Positions 49,477-62,690 of a DNA stretch of 64,000 nt are shown piece after piece. The notes beneath the pieces were generated by a model. It was not told the DNA's origin. It made no database searches and saw only the letters and a list, made by a program, of their open reading frames with translations. Both the position numbers and the translations under genes were made by a program. Positions within the stretch are counted from its first letter, which is position 1, and each line of letters begins with the position of its first letter. Where the stretch lies: assembly GCF_000327385.1 (NCBI RefSeq), contig NW_008709716.1:1329297-1393296 (forward strand), read 5' to 3'. The DNA comes from Lottia gigantea (taxonomy: Eukaryota > Mollusca > Gastropoda > Lottiidae).

Positions 49477-51000
49477 TGAACTAAAAGAATTTAAAGACTT
49501 CATGCAACTTGATATGTATATACAAAAAAAGGACCAACCTATCTTTTGGTAATAACACTTGTGCAAAGTCTCTTATATAACAGCATTTATTCTATTTTGT
49601 ATTTTTACTTTATCATTTCACCTTGATCAAAGAATTGCAAACTTAAAGCCTGACATAACAAAAACTTGGACACATTAGTGAATTGCTATAATAAAGTCAA
49701 TATATATATACTTGAATGAAATCAGTACTGATGTTTTATTTTCTGTCAGTTTCTGAAAACTTTCTCATGAAAGTAGACAAGAATTCCTAGCCATTTTCTT
49801 GCTCTGTAGACAATTGTCTATGGAAGTGTATGCAAAATCTCTACTGGTCGATGTACAGTATCACAATATATACAGGTATAGGAATTTATATCATTAGTAA
49901 TATTACCTGATGAAAATATACTGAAATATGATATATGGTAGTTATCATGAACAAATTTTTGTCCAGATAAGATCATCTACACAATTTTAACAAGTATCTT
50001 TCTTCATGATATTCAAAGCACATTTCATTTATAGCTTATATAGATATTCTTCAATGTGTCCCACACAGTACCAAAACACAGTCAAGGGGTAGGCTTAACT
50101 TACTGAGTTGTACAAAGCATGGAAAGCATACCCATCTTCACAGGCACATTGCTGAATATTTGGCAACTTATTAATGGTCCAGCTTTGTGTAAATACCAAA
50201 AGTTATGACAAATTGGGCTTTTGTCATGGTGAAAATTCTTAGGAACTAGCAACCAAAGGTCAGAGCAACTTCCAAGAAAATAAACATTATATGTCTGGCC
50301 GTGTACCCAGTTTCAATATTTGATTCAAATATCACGTTAGAGGAACTTTATCATCTTTTATGAAAAACACAAAATTGGTGGCATAAGACTAAACATGAAT
50401 CCAATGATGACTCGTGTGACAATGTGCCACCTAGTTAAACAGATTATTTAGCCCCTTGTGGCTTTACTTGTGAAAACTGGTGCCTATCACTTGAATTGAA
50501 ATCTCAACTTCAAAAGAATATTGAAGAAAATTCTGAATTAAAATAATATCTCCAAATAATTCCACTTCATATACTGGTAATAAAAATGAATTTGTGGTCT
50601 TAGGCCATTAGACATAAAGCCAACTGTAAATCAAATTTTCTGACTATTTGTTACATTGTATATAAATCAGATTCAAAATAGTAGTCTACTGTCTTTTTAA
50701 GTTCATTAGCACAGTAAGTACATGTATATCAAAGTAATAAATTTCTTTACATATTATGTTGCCGTTTAAAAACGATACAATCAAATCTTCATAATTTGAA
50801 GCTATATGACCAAAAATACATATGCAATACATGTAGTACGATAAGTTAACTAGAATTTGTCCCGTTTCTTGATTTTTTGGCTTTTGTTGGCAATTATTCT
50901 TCAGAACATTAACATATATTCAGAAAACAAGAAAGCACAATGGTTTCACTATTTTCTGGTCAAGAATTATTATGGAAAATTGTTGCTTTGGAATGAATAA
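49477..51000. other. intergenic sequence upstream of WDR33, no recognised feature
   Basis: AT-rich, apparently single-copy within the window. No ORF or transposon end I can support. May include the WDR33 promoter. Confidence 0.4.
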
Positions 51001-51700
51001 AGAAGTGGTTGCCTAGCAAGATACGCCCACTTTCCTTATACATTTTCAGTATATCAAGGGAAGTCAAATCATACCAAAAATCTAATTTGTGCAAGATATT
51101 GTTGATTTAAACAAAGACACATTATTTAATAAAATTCTGACATAATCTGTCACCATTTTCATTGAGTTTTTACAATACAATGGACAATAACTCAAATTCT
51201 GTTGATCGAAAAATTGTCAAATTCAATCTTGACTAAGATCTCATCATTATAAATGATCATACCAAATTTCATTTAAATCAGATGAAAACTGTATTCTCTA
51301 ATTGTGTTCACAAACAAATTTTGACGTGTTTTTCATAAATCAAGGCCAATTACTCAAAAACCGTTCATCGAAATATAGCCAACTTCAGACTTGACCAAGA
51401 TCTCTTTTTTATTAATATTTACACCAAATTTCATTTAAATTGGATGAAAACTGTAGTCTCTATTGTGTTCACAAACAAATTTTGACACGTTTTTCATAAG
51501 TCAAGGGCAATAACATTCATTGAAAAATCGTGAAAATCGAACTTGTCCAAGATCTCATCAATATAAATGATCACACCAAATTTCATTCAAATCAGATGAA
51601 AACTGTAGTCTCTATCGCGTTCACAAGCCAATTGTGGACAGACGGACCGACGGATATGGGTGACAATATACCTCCACATTATAATGTGGGCGTATAAGAA
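51001..51700 (-). mobile_element. pearl-like element P11, second hairpin subtype
   Basis: Low end GGTTGCCTAGCAAGATACGC then CCACTTTCC; high end ATTATAATGTGGGCGTATAA. Four or more cores with TCAAGGGCAATAAC, GATCTCATCAATATAAATGA and ACTGTAGTCTCTATTGTGTT, the core type also seen in P2 and P13. GGACGGACCGACGG-type sequence precedes the high end. Confidence 0.85.
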
Positions 51701-52112
51701 TATAAATTTTACACATATTACACAAGATTATTTACAAAAATTCTCCGATATATTCATGGTAGATTTATTTTTCAGATTGCTTTTTCAAACTATGCGTTTC
51801 CCAAAGTTCTTTCATACTTTAATGGCACAGGATAGAGTCATGGTAGTCGTTATATTATCGAATAAACTTTCCAAACTGCAGAATGATTTGACTTTTTGTT
51901 TTATGCACCAAAGAACTGTTCCAAGCCCTGTAATTAATACTAACAAAGACCCTAGGCAGCTGCGCTCTAGCAAGATATGGCCATTCGGATATACTCTTAT
52001 CAAGTCAATATGAAGTTCACAGCTGTCATGACAAAAGTCACTTTTTAAGGGACAAATTCATCATTTTTATAAAGGTTGATTTGGATCTAGAATACATGTT
52101 AATTAAGAAGTA

Positions 52113-52799
52113 CAGTCGAGTAACCTAATTTCGTGGAAACCTATTATTCGTGGATTTCCGGAAAGGATTAATAATTTACATGAGCGACCTTGCGCGACCT
52201 CCACATTAGTTTGTTTTGATAAACATGGGTTTTCTCTACAATGTCAGCTAGTAGAATGAATCCAGTAGTTTCAAGCAAGGTAAAATGTATTAATGTATAC
52301 TTTGACAAATACAAAATTGCGGATTTCAGTTATTACCAAACGTCACCATTTTTTATTGGCCGAATTTCCTTATTATCCCAAGCGGTAATCGGAATTCCAA
52401 GTGTCGTCTGCTAGAATATATTTCAACGAATGAAGTCACGTGATCAACTAGCAGATTCAGCAGAAAATTTCTATGGAACACAAAGTGGACCATATTCTTA
52501 TGTTGTTTCAGTGACTTATTCCATCCGGTATCGATACAACGTGTTTTTCTAGACTTATTTATAGATCAAACATTGTACACGAAAATAGGTGACGCATTCT
52601 GCTGCCGTTGCCGAGTTGGTTGCTCATGAAATATGGGTTAAAGTGAAGGATTCATAAAGAAAATCGAAATAAACCAATTTTAATTATTTGTAGAATATCT
52701 GATGAAACATCTAAGACATAAAAAAAAATTTTCGTTTTTTTAACCTTGACGAAATTTGGTGTTGAATCCTTATATCCACGAAAATAGGTTACACCACTG
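52113..52799. mobile_element. Tc1/mariner-type MITE copy 2, intact 687 bp
   Basis: Starts CAGTCGAGTAACCTAATTTC and ends AAAATAGGTTACACCACTG, inverted repeats of about 20 bp flanked by TA (52111-52112 and 52800-52801). Compared with copy 1 (22445-24189) it has about 75 bp more near the left end and is not split by a pearl element. No transposase. Confidence 0.88.
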
Positions 52800-53456
52800 T
52801 ACTAAAAATGTATTCAAATCGCATAATTCCTTCAAAAATGCTTCAAACTAGGAATTTCACCTTCTAAATGTCTTTTCTAATATAGCCTATAGGCCTCAAG
52901 AGAAATCGTCTTTTCAACAAACTCAGATAATTCTTGACACACATAGATTAGAAGTCTCAAATTTGGGCAGTGTGAGCTGTCAACACCATAACGGATTATC
53001 TTGGATAAAAATACAAGTTTCTAAGACTAAGCAAGGTTCGATTTGGTAAAACCAATGCAATGGGGAATCTGTCGCTTTAATTTATCATTTCTGGAATGTT
53101 CTCCTGTAAATCCATCTATCTGGATCTGTAACACAGAGCATAACAGAACCAAAACTTTGCTATATGAATGAATGAGGTCGATGTTCCAACCCTTGTACCT
53201 TAAGTAATTGACATTAGCCTACTTCAATTTGGAGTCCAGAAACAACAACAAAGTAATGTATAGTTTCGACACCATCCTACTGAAGGCTACATCTGACATA
53301 TCTTACCACTTACAAAAGAAGTATTAGGATAAGGGTCGCAATGAAATTTTTATTCTACTGAAGGGACAATACGAATGTATTTGTGTGGTACATAGTTGCA
53401 ACAATCAATAACTTTCCTATCTCTTGTTTACGATCAACACTCATTTTACAAAAAAG

Positions 53457-53618
53457 ATGGCGGATTATGCGCGAGAATCGTACATTTTCGTGTCGAGACT
53501 TACTGAAAACGAAACTATACCGTTAATGAAAATAATCATCATAATTCCGGGAATGATATCACCCCCATCCCTTCCTCCCAAACCCACAAAAGCAAACAGT
53601 TATAGAACTTTTGGTTGA
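53457..53618 (+). CDS. short ORF with 14-3-3-like N-terminus, doubtful
   Basis: 53 residues starting MADYARESYIFVSRLTENET. RESYIFVSRLTEN resembles the first helix of 14-3-3 proteins (RExxVYxAKLAEQ), but the AERYEEMV that should follow is absent and no further 14-3-3 exon is seen downstream. The start context is AAAAAGATGG in locally CpG-containing sequence, as at a promoter. It could be a real first exon whose partners I cannot find, a fragment of a dead copy, or chance. No good splice donor follows; the best is GTTAAT. Confidence 0.15.
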   Translation: MADYARESYIFVSRLTENETIPLMKIIIIIPGMISPPSLPPKPTKANSYRTFG

Positions 53619-53775
53619 AAACATGGATCATTTGAATAGGCTAGAAGAAATTCAAAGAAATGAATTGAAGAATATACTAATTCTCTACTACTCTAGACTA
53701 GAGTAGATTCAATGCTGTTTCAGCCTTTTGTGATTCTTGAGAGAAAAGTGGAAGAAAATTAGAGTCAGGGCTACC

Positions 53776-53905
53776 TCATATGTCAGTTAGTACGTCAGTG
53801 AGTTCGTCACTCCGTCAATGAGTTCGCCACTCTGTCAATGAGTTCGTCACTACGTCAGTGAGTTCGCCACTCAGTCACTGGAGTCCATCAATACGTCACT
53901 TGGAA
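53776..53905. repeat. 22-bp tandem repeat with TGACG/CGTCA dyads
   Basis: Five to six units of the type GTCAGTGAGTTCGTCACTAC with alternating GTCAGTGAG and GTCAATGAG variants. Each unit contains a short dyad (GTCA...TGAG/CTCA...TGAC). Confidence 0.75.
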
Positions 53906-55628
53906 AATTAAGTGTTTTATAACATTTCAGAAATTTAGAGGCTAGATCTATTGCCTCATACATGTAATTTTGAAACTGGTAGAAAATGATGTTGATATTG
54001 GTAAATTCATATTGAGAGCCACAAGAATCAGATTTAAGTTCTTGAAAAGTTTGTAATTTTGAAGTCCGTCTAGTGTAAATATGATATTGTAGGCCTAGGC
54101 TATAGATGAATTTTCATTGGCTAAAATATTTTGAATATTCCGCTACAGTTTTTTTTTTGGTTGTAAATATGATAATTGTAGCCTATAGATATATTTTCAT
54201 TTTATAAATCATTCTGTATTTATGTAGGCCTATTCTGTAGGCCTACTGTGGGCTGGAGGCATAGTCGAGTTATATATAGAAACTATATGGCTGGAGGCCT
54301 ATAATACCGAATAAACATATATATAATAATTTGAAAAAAAAGTTTACATTGCTCTCCCATAAGACAATTTTTGGACAATTCAGTTCAGTAGGGTTGCAAA
54401 CAAACCCCTTAAGCCCCTATCATGCATTAGTCTCAGTCTCAGTCTCTCTGATATTTTTAGCAAAGCCAATCTTTGATAGTTGAAATTTGAGCTTTCAAAT
54501 CCATGTGTGCCCAGAATTATCCTTGATTGAATTTTAAAATGACCACTCTTCATATATAGAAATGACAATATAGAAATAGCGAGAAAATTCCGTGTTTGAT
54601 GTAGTTTTTCAGGAATTTTGTGATTTTCATACATTTTTATAATTAGTACTTCTGAAGACTATTTACATATATTCATAACTAGAAGAAACCCCCAAAATGG
54701 ACAACCTGTCCCTTTAAATGATACTTTTCTAACCAAAAATATTAATATGTCCAAATCAATTCAATGTTTATTAGGTATTCAGTATATTAAATTCAGTCTC
54801 CACATTTGCCACCTCTTCTCACCCCACCTTATTAAACTGGTCTTTTCCCTCATACCTCCATTCTCAGGAGGCTGGTGCTTACGTTTAAGAGCCAATTGGA
54901 CATTGGATTGCAGTAAATCATGAGAATTTCCTGCCAGGTAGAAATATAAAGCGTAAAAGTAACTGACAATAGTTTATTAACAAGACATAAAGTTATCAAC
55001 AATTTTTCTTATTTTTAAATAGTACACCATTCCCATTATTAACAATATACATAGCAATATACAAAGCCTAGTTAAGAATGTATTTTGACAGCAGTAAATA
55101 AGATCTATCAGCTATAACATTAGATACAAAATATTAAATACAGAATATCTAGTAAATATCTATGTGCACATCTTTGTCAGAAGCAAATCATAATCAATGT
55201 CTATTTTATATATTAGAATAAATAATCAATACTTTGATCAAATACTGAAAAATGTATTTTATTGTTAACAAATTTTGGTAAACAGATTTGAAGAAATATA
55301 CAAGAAAATATTGTCAATTTCAAATTATTGAAATAGTCTTTCATTGGTTCAGTAGGCACATGCACAGTAACTTAAAAAGTCTATTTAGAAAGTTCTGCAA
55401 AATATCACGGTAATGAATGGCAGACATTTTTACTGAAACTATGTCAGAATTGTCACGATTATTGTAATTAAAATATCAGAGGCTGGTCTTTCAGGACTAC
55501 GCGTATTGTTAACAAAACCCTCGAAAAATCTGGATCCAAAATGATCATAAAAATGTATCATTGGTAAACCGCTAGTCACAATTAAAGGGCATACGCATAA
55601 TTTTGAGTCATTTGACAAATATTTAAAG
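53906..55628. other. intergenic, no gene recognised
   Basis: AT-rich sequence with AGGCCTA-type short repeats at 54080-54300 and a CTCAGT run at 54430-54450. The minus ORF at 54380-54634 has no recognisable homology. Confidence 0.4.
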
Positions 55629-55955
55629 ATGTCAGAAGTAAAGAGTCTAGAAGAAGCAACAAAATTCTCCATTCATTACCGAGACAGATTAAGCTTTATG
55701 GAAACTGCTGAGGATACAATGATGTATTTAAGAGGAACCATACAAAACACTAAAAAAAAGAAGATTTTCAGTTTACTGTTATCACACACAGATATCACTG
55801 ATTTTACAAAAAATAAATCATTTATAGAGAAGTATAATATATGTAAGCTTATAAGAGAAATATATATTTCAATGGGTGATTTTAGCCAACTTGCAACTTT
55901 GAACAATATATTGTTTTATAATGTTATATTTAAACATTCTGATTTGACTAATTAG
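55629..55955 (+). CDS. uncharacterised 108-aa ORF, convergent with UBE2J2
   Basis: Single-exon ORF starting MSEVKSLEEATKFSIHYRDR and ending FKHSDLTN. The start context AAAGATGT is acceptable. The protein is mixed charged and hydrophobic, without a signal peptide or membrane segment, and would be largely helical. I do not recognise the family. In favour of a gene: length well above the local background and balanced composition. Against: no clear AATAAA downstream, and its end lies only about 110 bp from the candidate UBE2J2 poly(A) signal on the other strand. It could be a lineage-specific gene or a chance ORF. Confidence 0.3.
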   Translation: MSEVKSLEEATKFSIHYRDRLSFMETAEDTMMYLRGTIQNTKKKKIFSLLLSHTDITDFTKNKSFIEKYNICKLIREIYISMGDFSQLATLNNILFYNVIFKHSDLTN

Positions 55956-56061
55956 TTAAACTAATTAATATTTTCCAACCAATCTAGCTTTTCTTGACAA
56001 CTTAAATTATCACATTTGGAAAATGTTTTATTTAAACAGTCATGTATATTGTAAGATTTCA

Positions 56062-56067
56062 TTTATT
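56062..56067 (-). terminator. candidate poly(A) signal of UBE2J2
   Basis: AATAAA on the minus strand about 185 nt past the UBE2J2 stop; a second is at about 56028. Confidence 0.4.
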
Positions 56068-56249
56068 TCTTAATTTCCTTACAATCTAACCATATTGAAC
56101 TTGTGATAAATTTGATATCATGAAGATAAGACCAAGGGTCTGAATTCACAATTCATACAACATAACAAAATCCCAGAGAACTGCATGATGTCTAACCAAT
56201 GCATTTCGTTTAAAATTTCACTCAAATCCTTTTAACAGTTGGATAACTA

Positions 56250-59200
56250 TCAATCTATCACGCTACGTAGAACATATTTCACAGTGAATGCAAATGCAGC
56301 AAATCCAAGAATTACAAAGATGTTAGCTAATGCACTTCCCCAAAAGCCTTGATTAGGTTCATTATTGTTATTGAAGGGTTGATTAAAGGAAGGACTATTA
56401 TTATTTCTAATATTAGAGTTACTGGATAATCTACCACTACTTTCAGTTGCTTGTTTAATTTCTTCATCTCTTCGTTTTATTTCTGATTGTATTTCCTGAA
56501 ACACCATAGAAAAAATATAAAGCATTTCAGAGTATCAACTAACTAGTATCCAAGCATCTAAAGAAGGTATGAAATCAACATTTAATGCAAACTTTGAAGG
56601 TATCAAATTATCATGTCATTTCAGCTACCCGACATTTTTTAGGCTACAAGAACCCAAAATTTGCTAGAGTAGACTTGAATCAGTTCAATTCAACCCTTTT
56701 TTATGCCTAGCTGACTAAAAAACTCTGCCTCTGTTTCTAATATATTATAATTAAATAAAATCAGTTGAATGAAATTGCACACCTTATGTTAATTCTCATA
56801 TTGCAAGTCTAGAGGTATAATACAAATAAACCTATGTTATGTAAATACATAAGAAAGAACTAAACTAATCCAACCAAATTAAAGTGAGTACTAGAAATTG
56901 AAAACAAATGAAATGTTATTTTTCATCCTACATTTCAAAACCTTGTCCAATCCATACAACTAGATATCTTTCCATGTTAGACCCTTGGACCTGTCTGGGA
57001 GAAACTAGATTCAAAACAGATATTCAGTGCACTGTATGTACTGAAGTTTATTAAAGTCAAACACAGATATTTTTGCTCATCAGAGTACTGTCAAAACATT
57101 AATACAACCACAATCAGTCAAATATATTTTCAAAGGTGTAATCGTATGACATCTAGAGGGTTTGACTTATCCCTCAATTAAATATGAAAAATCTAAAATG
57201 ATATTATGCATGCAGCTTCGTTTAATTACAATAAAGTGCACATTTAAGAATCATTCATACCTATATTCTGAAGTCAGTTCAAAAAGTTTGTAGGCCCTAC
57301 TGTTCATTTTATCGTGACAGCCGCCATGTATATCTGCCATGTATATCTAATCTATTTCAACTTGTATCATCATATTTATTTTCTACAAACATGATTTATT
57401 TCGTCTTACAGAATAAAGTTTTGAAATTGTCAGAAGGATTTTCTTCTGATTGCCCATTTCAGTTACAATTCTTCGTAAAAAACACCAAACAATGTCTTGC
57501 AAGTTGCTACACACTCTACGCACTTTCCTCATCAAAACTTTCCTTTAATCAGGGAATTTTTTTCTCTGAGATAATGTGCGAATTTAGGTCAAATAAAATC
57601 TAAAATCTGCCTAAAATAAACCAACCTGCATACATTTAATCTTATTTCAGATTTTTCATATTCTATTGAAGGATTAGTCAAACCCTCAAAATCTTATACC
57701 TTTTATACCTTTGACTAGTTTATATGTTTTGACGGTAAAGGATTAGCAAAAATTTTTGTATTTGACTATATAGAGCTCTTGTTACCTACTTCTGATAAAT
57801 CAGGAAATAACTCAATAAATGTCTTATTATTCAGATTCAATGGTCCACTTTGAGCAGCTAGTTGTCGTTTCTGAAATTATCAAATCCATTACAGTTTTAG
57901 CATGAACAAATATAATCAGAACATTGTTTACTATGTAAAGTGATCAGTTATTGATTGGTAAAAAGAATCACAGAAGAATATAAGAGAGCACTTTGCTCTT
58001 CATTAGAAAAAACAAAATGACAGAATTTCTCGGAAGAAAAGCAAAGTATAAAGATACAAAAGAAGGTATTGGAGCACATCGCTCATTGCTTAATCGAAAC
58101 AGACATCATCACTACCTAGAAAAAGAAAAAGATGATAAAATACCATAAAACTGACTATATTCAGTCCATTGATGATTTCAAATCCTCAATCAAAATCATC
58201 CATCAGCTGTCATTCATAATATGATTTGTACAAACTAGCTCATATTTTCAACCTGATAATATAAAAACTAGCAATACTTACAGTATAATCTGATGTTTCT
58301 ATACTGCCTAATGTAGGACTTTTCTCCAACTGAAATCATAAACCAACTTTTTATAAAGATCCTATTTTAATCTTCAACTATAATTTTCATTAAACTTCAT
58401 AATGCTTCCTATATAAATACCGAGTGTTTATAACTTGGGTACATCCTCTTCTATAAGAATCTCAAGCAAACAAAAGTAGATATCTTTCAGAGACCATTAA
58501 GAAATTTGTTTTCACAGAAAAGTTGGTACTGAGTTAAAGATAGCCTGCACTAGGCAAGGTAATATAAGCCCACTGGCAGCTTTGATTTTAAATAAAAATA
58601 TTTGGCAGTACAGTAACAATTACTAGTATGAAATATTCAACCTTCAGTCTTACACTTCTCGGGCGATACTGTATTATATTACAAACGAGTTTTCATGAAC
58701 AAGGGCAATAACTCTTAGTAAATATTTTCAGATTTTTCTTTTTATTTTCAATAGAGTTCATCCTTGGGTGGTTACAAACACTGACACCTAGTTTCGTCAA
58801 AATCATCAAGGTTGTTTTTGTGCTAAAAATTGAACACATTTTCAAGAACAAAGGCAATAAACTCATACTAATTATTTTTCTATTTTTCTGATTTTCAATA
58901 GGGTTCATCCTTGGGTGATAACAAACACTTAAACTAAGTTTCATCTAAATCGTGCAAGAATTGTGCCTGCAGTAGTGTTTACGAGCTAAAAACATGTTTT
59001 CAAGAACAAGGCTTTATATATTTTTTGATTTTTCTGATTTTCGATAGGGTTCATCCTTTGTTGATAACAAACGCTCACACCAAGTTTCATCAAAATATGT
59101 CAAGAATTGCACCTTCTAGAGTGGTGGTTCGATGGCTGTGGTTTCTGTGGACTGATGATGTCTTGCGGGAGCTGCATCATTTCCTGTTAATTCTTTCTGG

Positions 59201-61592
59201 AATCAAAGGAACCACAGGCATCCGACAAAGAATTGGAATGTCCCAAATAGAAGTCAATGGTACACATACACATAAAAAGGCTAGAAAAACCTCTTTACAA
59301 TCCCTTTATTCTGAACAAATAAACTACATACCATGAAACTAAGTAAGCCTGTTAATATTGTAGCTACAGACCATGCTGGATTCCAAGTATCAGGATGAAA
59401 ATCACTGATAGACAAACATAACCTAAACAATAATAAAATAATATATCATATCAGTTTTTTTTAAATCATATCAGATGGTATTTCCTAATAAGGACTATTT
59501 AATCCTGAACTAAACTAGGAACTTATTCTAATCAATTCATTATAAGGTTCAGACTATTCTGAATAAAAAATTTTATATGTATAATATCAAGAACATGTTT
59601 AAAACATGTTTATTTCATGGATTTGGTCATGAATTATTGTTCATTATTCTACCTGACACAACTGTAGATGGATACAGATATATACCCTGAATGGACTCTT
59701 GTTTTATTAATAAAAAATTTACCTTGTGTTGCATTTAAAACGTCCATTTGGTGTTATTATATAAATACTAGGTGGTTTGAAAGGAAATTCTCTGGGAAAG
59801 ACTAATTTACCATGGTAAATACCACCTACAAATATTTTACATATAAGAATATAATATACTATTCATATTTTGTTGAAGTTAATCACTTAATATACTCTGT
59901 TTTCTCAAAAACTTCTTAAAATATATTGCAAGTATGATTTACCATTAATGGCTTAAATCAGACATACAAAATATTATACAGCAACATCAAATTAATAGTA
60001 ATAACAATTTACCTTCAAATGGAGTTTTCTCTGGTCCTTGAACTACATAATGCCTGAAAACAATATTATGTATACAAAATTATCTCTGCATGATCTATTT
60101 TAGTCTGTGTTCATGTTTTTTTTCTTCTTTTCCTTTCTATAGCAAGATTTCATATCCTAAACTTAGACTGCAGTTTGATTTATTCCAAATTCAAAAATTT
60201 AAGACAGCTTGCCAGGCAAGGTAACATATGCCCACTACCAGCTGTCAGAATGATAACAAAATCTTTAGTGGCTTAATAATAAATTTACAAATAATCTTAA
60301 AATCATCCATAAGTCAAGGCAAAAACCTGAAACAGTTCATCAAGTTATCATGAAATTCAAACATGAACAATGTCTCATCGCTGTACACACAAGGGCAATA
60401 ACTCGGAAACTGTTGATTTGATTATTACCAATTTCCAACTTGACTGAGATCTCATCAATATATACATGCATACCAAGTTTCATCAAGATCAGATAAAAAC
60501 TGTAATCTCTATCGTGCCTACAAGGCAAATTTGACACGTTTTTTACTAAGTCAAGGGCAATAACTCTGAAACCGTTCATCCTATTATTACCGACTTCAAA
60601 CTTGACCAAGATCTTATCAATATTTTCAAGCATACCAAGTTTCATCAAGATCGTGTGAAAACTGTAGTCTCTAACGTGCCTACAAGGCAAATTTGACGCA
60701 TTTTTACTAAGTCAAGAGCAATAACTCTGAAACCGTTCATTCGATTATTACCACTTTCGAACTTGACCGAGATCTCATCAATATATACATGCATACCATG
60801 TTTCATCAAGATCAGATGAAAACTGTAGTCTCTATCGTGCCTACAAGGCAAATTTGACGCATTTTAACGAGGTCAAGGGCAATATCTCTGAAACCGTTCA
60901 CCCGGTTATTACCAATTTCGAACTTGACCGAGATCTCATCAATATATACATGAATACCAAGTTTCATCAAGATCAGATAAAAACTGTTCCCTCTATCCCG
61001 CCTACAAGAAATGTGGACGGACGGACGGACAGAAGGACCGACGGACAGGGGCGACAGCAATATACGTCCACATTTCCATGGACATATTATTGATTATTGA
61101 TGTGCAGCAAATATCAACAGGGCTATTAGAGGGTCTCAATATTGTTTTTCTTTTGCCCCAAATTAAAATCCAATTTTAAAACATCTTAGATAACTCCTAC
61201 TACCAAATTGAAATTAATCATAGACAAAAACATACTTATAATAGAAAGTTATCCTAGTTTAAAGTATTTTTAAAGGAGTTATGCAATAATAGTCCAGTTC
61301 TAGCACTTCTAAAGACCATTTTTTTTTTTAAGATCTAGAAGTTAGATTTTCTAAATCTAATGCAGATTTTTTCTATAACTTTGTATTTTATACTTAAGTG
61401 TCATAAAATTCAATATTAGGCCTACTGACACCAGGTCTATCAGATAAGACTACTTTACATGTTTACATACCATTCTAGGATATTTGATGGCAAAGGAATA
61501 GCTCTAACATAAGGAACGGGATCTTTCATTAAACGCAGATAGTCTTGCTTTAATCTAGCTGTTGCTGTTGTGTTTACTCTTTTAGATGTCAT
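56250..61592 (-). CDS. UBE2J2: UBE2J2, ER tail-anchored E2 ubiquitin-conjugating enzyme, complete
   Basis: Ubc6-family E2 that ubiquitinates substrates at the ER membrane in ERAD. Seven coding exons join in frame to 732 nt (243 aa plus stop; human 259): 61471-61592, 60013-60053, 59723-59825, 59332-59422, 58282-58329, 57790-57870, 56250-56495. The UBC fold is almost identical to human UBE2J2: [60 protein letters not shown], then [19 protein letters not shown]. The catalytic Cys is Cys91 (codon 59418-59416). A polar, Asn-rich linker follows. The C-terminal anchor is [20 protein letters not shown] then YVLRS (about residues 215-239), nearly the human tail. For exon 6 the donor GAA|GTAGGT is the one that keeps phase. 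It is UBE2J2 rather than UBE2J1, judging by the tail and FKCNTR. Confidence 0.97.
58536..59122 (-). mobile_element. pearl-like element P12, truncated at the high end
   Basis: Low end AAAGATAGCCTGCACTAGGC, then AATATAAGCCCACTGGCAGC. Three cores with AAGGGCAATAACTC and TTCATCCTTGGGTGGTTA or close variants. It stops after CACCTTCTAGAGTG without GTGGGCGTATA. UBE2J2 intron between exons 5 and 4. Confidence 0.8.
60201..61090 (-). mobile_element. pearl-like element P13 with the second core type
   Basis: Low end AAGACAGCTTGCCAGGCAAG, then CATATGCCCAC; high end CAATATACGTCCACATTTCC. Four to five cores of about 160 bp (starts near 60389, 60553, 60714 and 60873), each with AATAACTCTGAAACCGTTCA, GAGATCTCATCAATATATAC and TTTCATCAAGATCAGATAAA. 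A (GGAC)n stretch lies at 61014-61050. UBE2J2 intron between exons 2 and 1. Confidence 0.88.
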
Positions 61593-62628
61593 TCTGAAAT
61601 TAAAAAAAAATAACATCTTATTACCAGTATTTAGTATTTACTGTAGGACTTTTAGTTTGGCCAAAAATAATCTGTTAATGTCACATTCTGACCTAAAATG
61701 AAAATGTGATGTGATAGATCTATCTATGATGCACAACGGATCATGACATTGTGTTCAAAATAAACTAAGAAATTTAATGATTTTGGCCCTCAATGGCCTC
61801 ATCTTCAACAATGAAACAGATCAACTTTATAATCAGGAATAAAGTCCATGAAAATATGACTTTAATGTGATGTCAATGGAAATAAAAAATCAAGCCGTCA
61901 TCATGTCCTTATATAAGATTATAGGCTACATAACTGTATCATCATACATTTTGCTCAATCTATTGTTAGCTCTTATGTTATTATATGAATTTTTAGTTCC
62001 TAGGTTTTGCCTAATGACAACAAAACTATTCCATTTGACAATCCTTGGCAAATTCTATAAACCTGAATCTGTTGCAGTAATGAATGAATGGTAACTTTCG
62101 TTGTGTCTTCTTGTTGTGCGAGACTCTTAACTTCTTCTCGGGTAGGCAATTGGGCTATTTGTCAAATGATATCAATATTATGACTTTACAGCTTTTGGGG
62201 GATAATTATTATAGTTAATTACACATTAAATGCTGTATTACGACCATCAGTTTACTTGCGAAACATTTCAGATCCATATCTCACTAAGTTTTACTGTTTG
62301 TGTTTGCAAAATATCACTCTAAATATGTAATTATAACCAATTTTAGCTTAAGCTGTGGTGTGCACTATTAAGATATCTTAAGAGTAGAAAAAAGAAATGA
62401 ATAGGCAAGGTAATAATGTACCACCATCAGGTTTAATGATTTTAGCCTCCAATGCAATGGCAATGGCCTGTGGCTATATCAGCCTATAAGGGCCAGGTTT
62501 ATTTACAAAGAGTAATTTCATCACTAAATAGAATAGACTTCTCTGGTTCCAATGACTATGTTAATTTATGTTTTTAACCTAAAATCCAATCATACAATAG
62601 TTCAATTTAGGTGCATACATCAACTTAC

Positions 62629-62690
62629 TTTGCTATGAAGAAGAAAAAGAAATCTTTACCACCTAAACAGGAAGTAGAATGAACGGGGAA
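62629..62690 (-). promoter_or_regulatory. UBE2J2: probable UBE2J2 5'UTR exon and promoter with ETS site
   Basis: A strong donor GTAAGTTG (starting at 62628) follows CTTCATAGCAAA on the minus strand, and the first coding exon is preceded directly by an acceptor (AATTTCAG|A-ATG). CTACTTCCTG, an ETS core typical of TATA-less housekeeping promoters, lies about 50 bp upstream of the donor. The transcription start is a guess at about 62690. Confidence 0.45.

Noticed and set aside
51660-52013. Overlapping ORFs on both strands (117 aa plus, 63 aa minus)
   Set aside because: The plus ORF starts inside P11, and neither has recognised similarity or splice context.
57786-57792. Donor GTAG|GTAACA for UBE2J2 exon 6
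   Set aside because: It would shift the tail-anchor exon out of frame; GAA|GTAGGT keeps it in frame.
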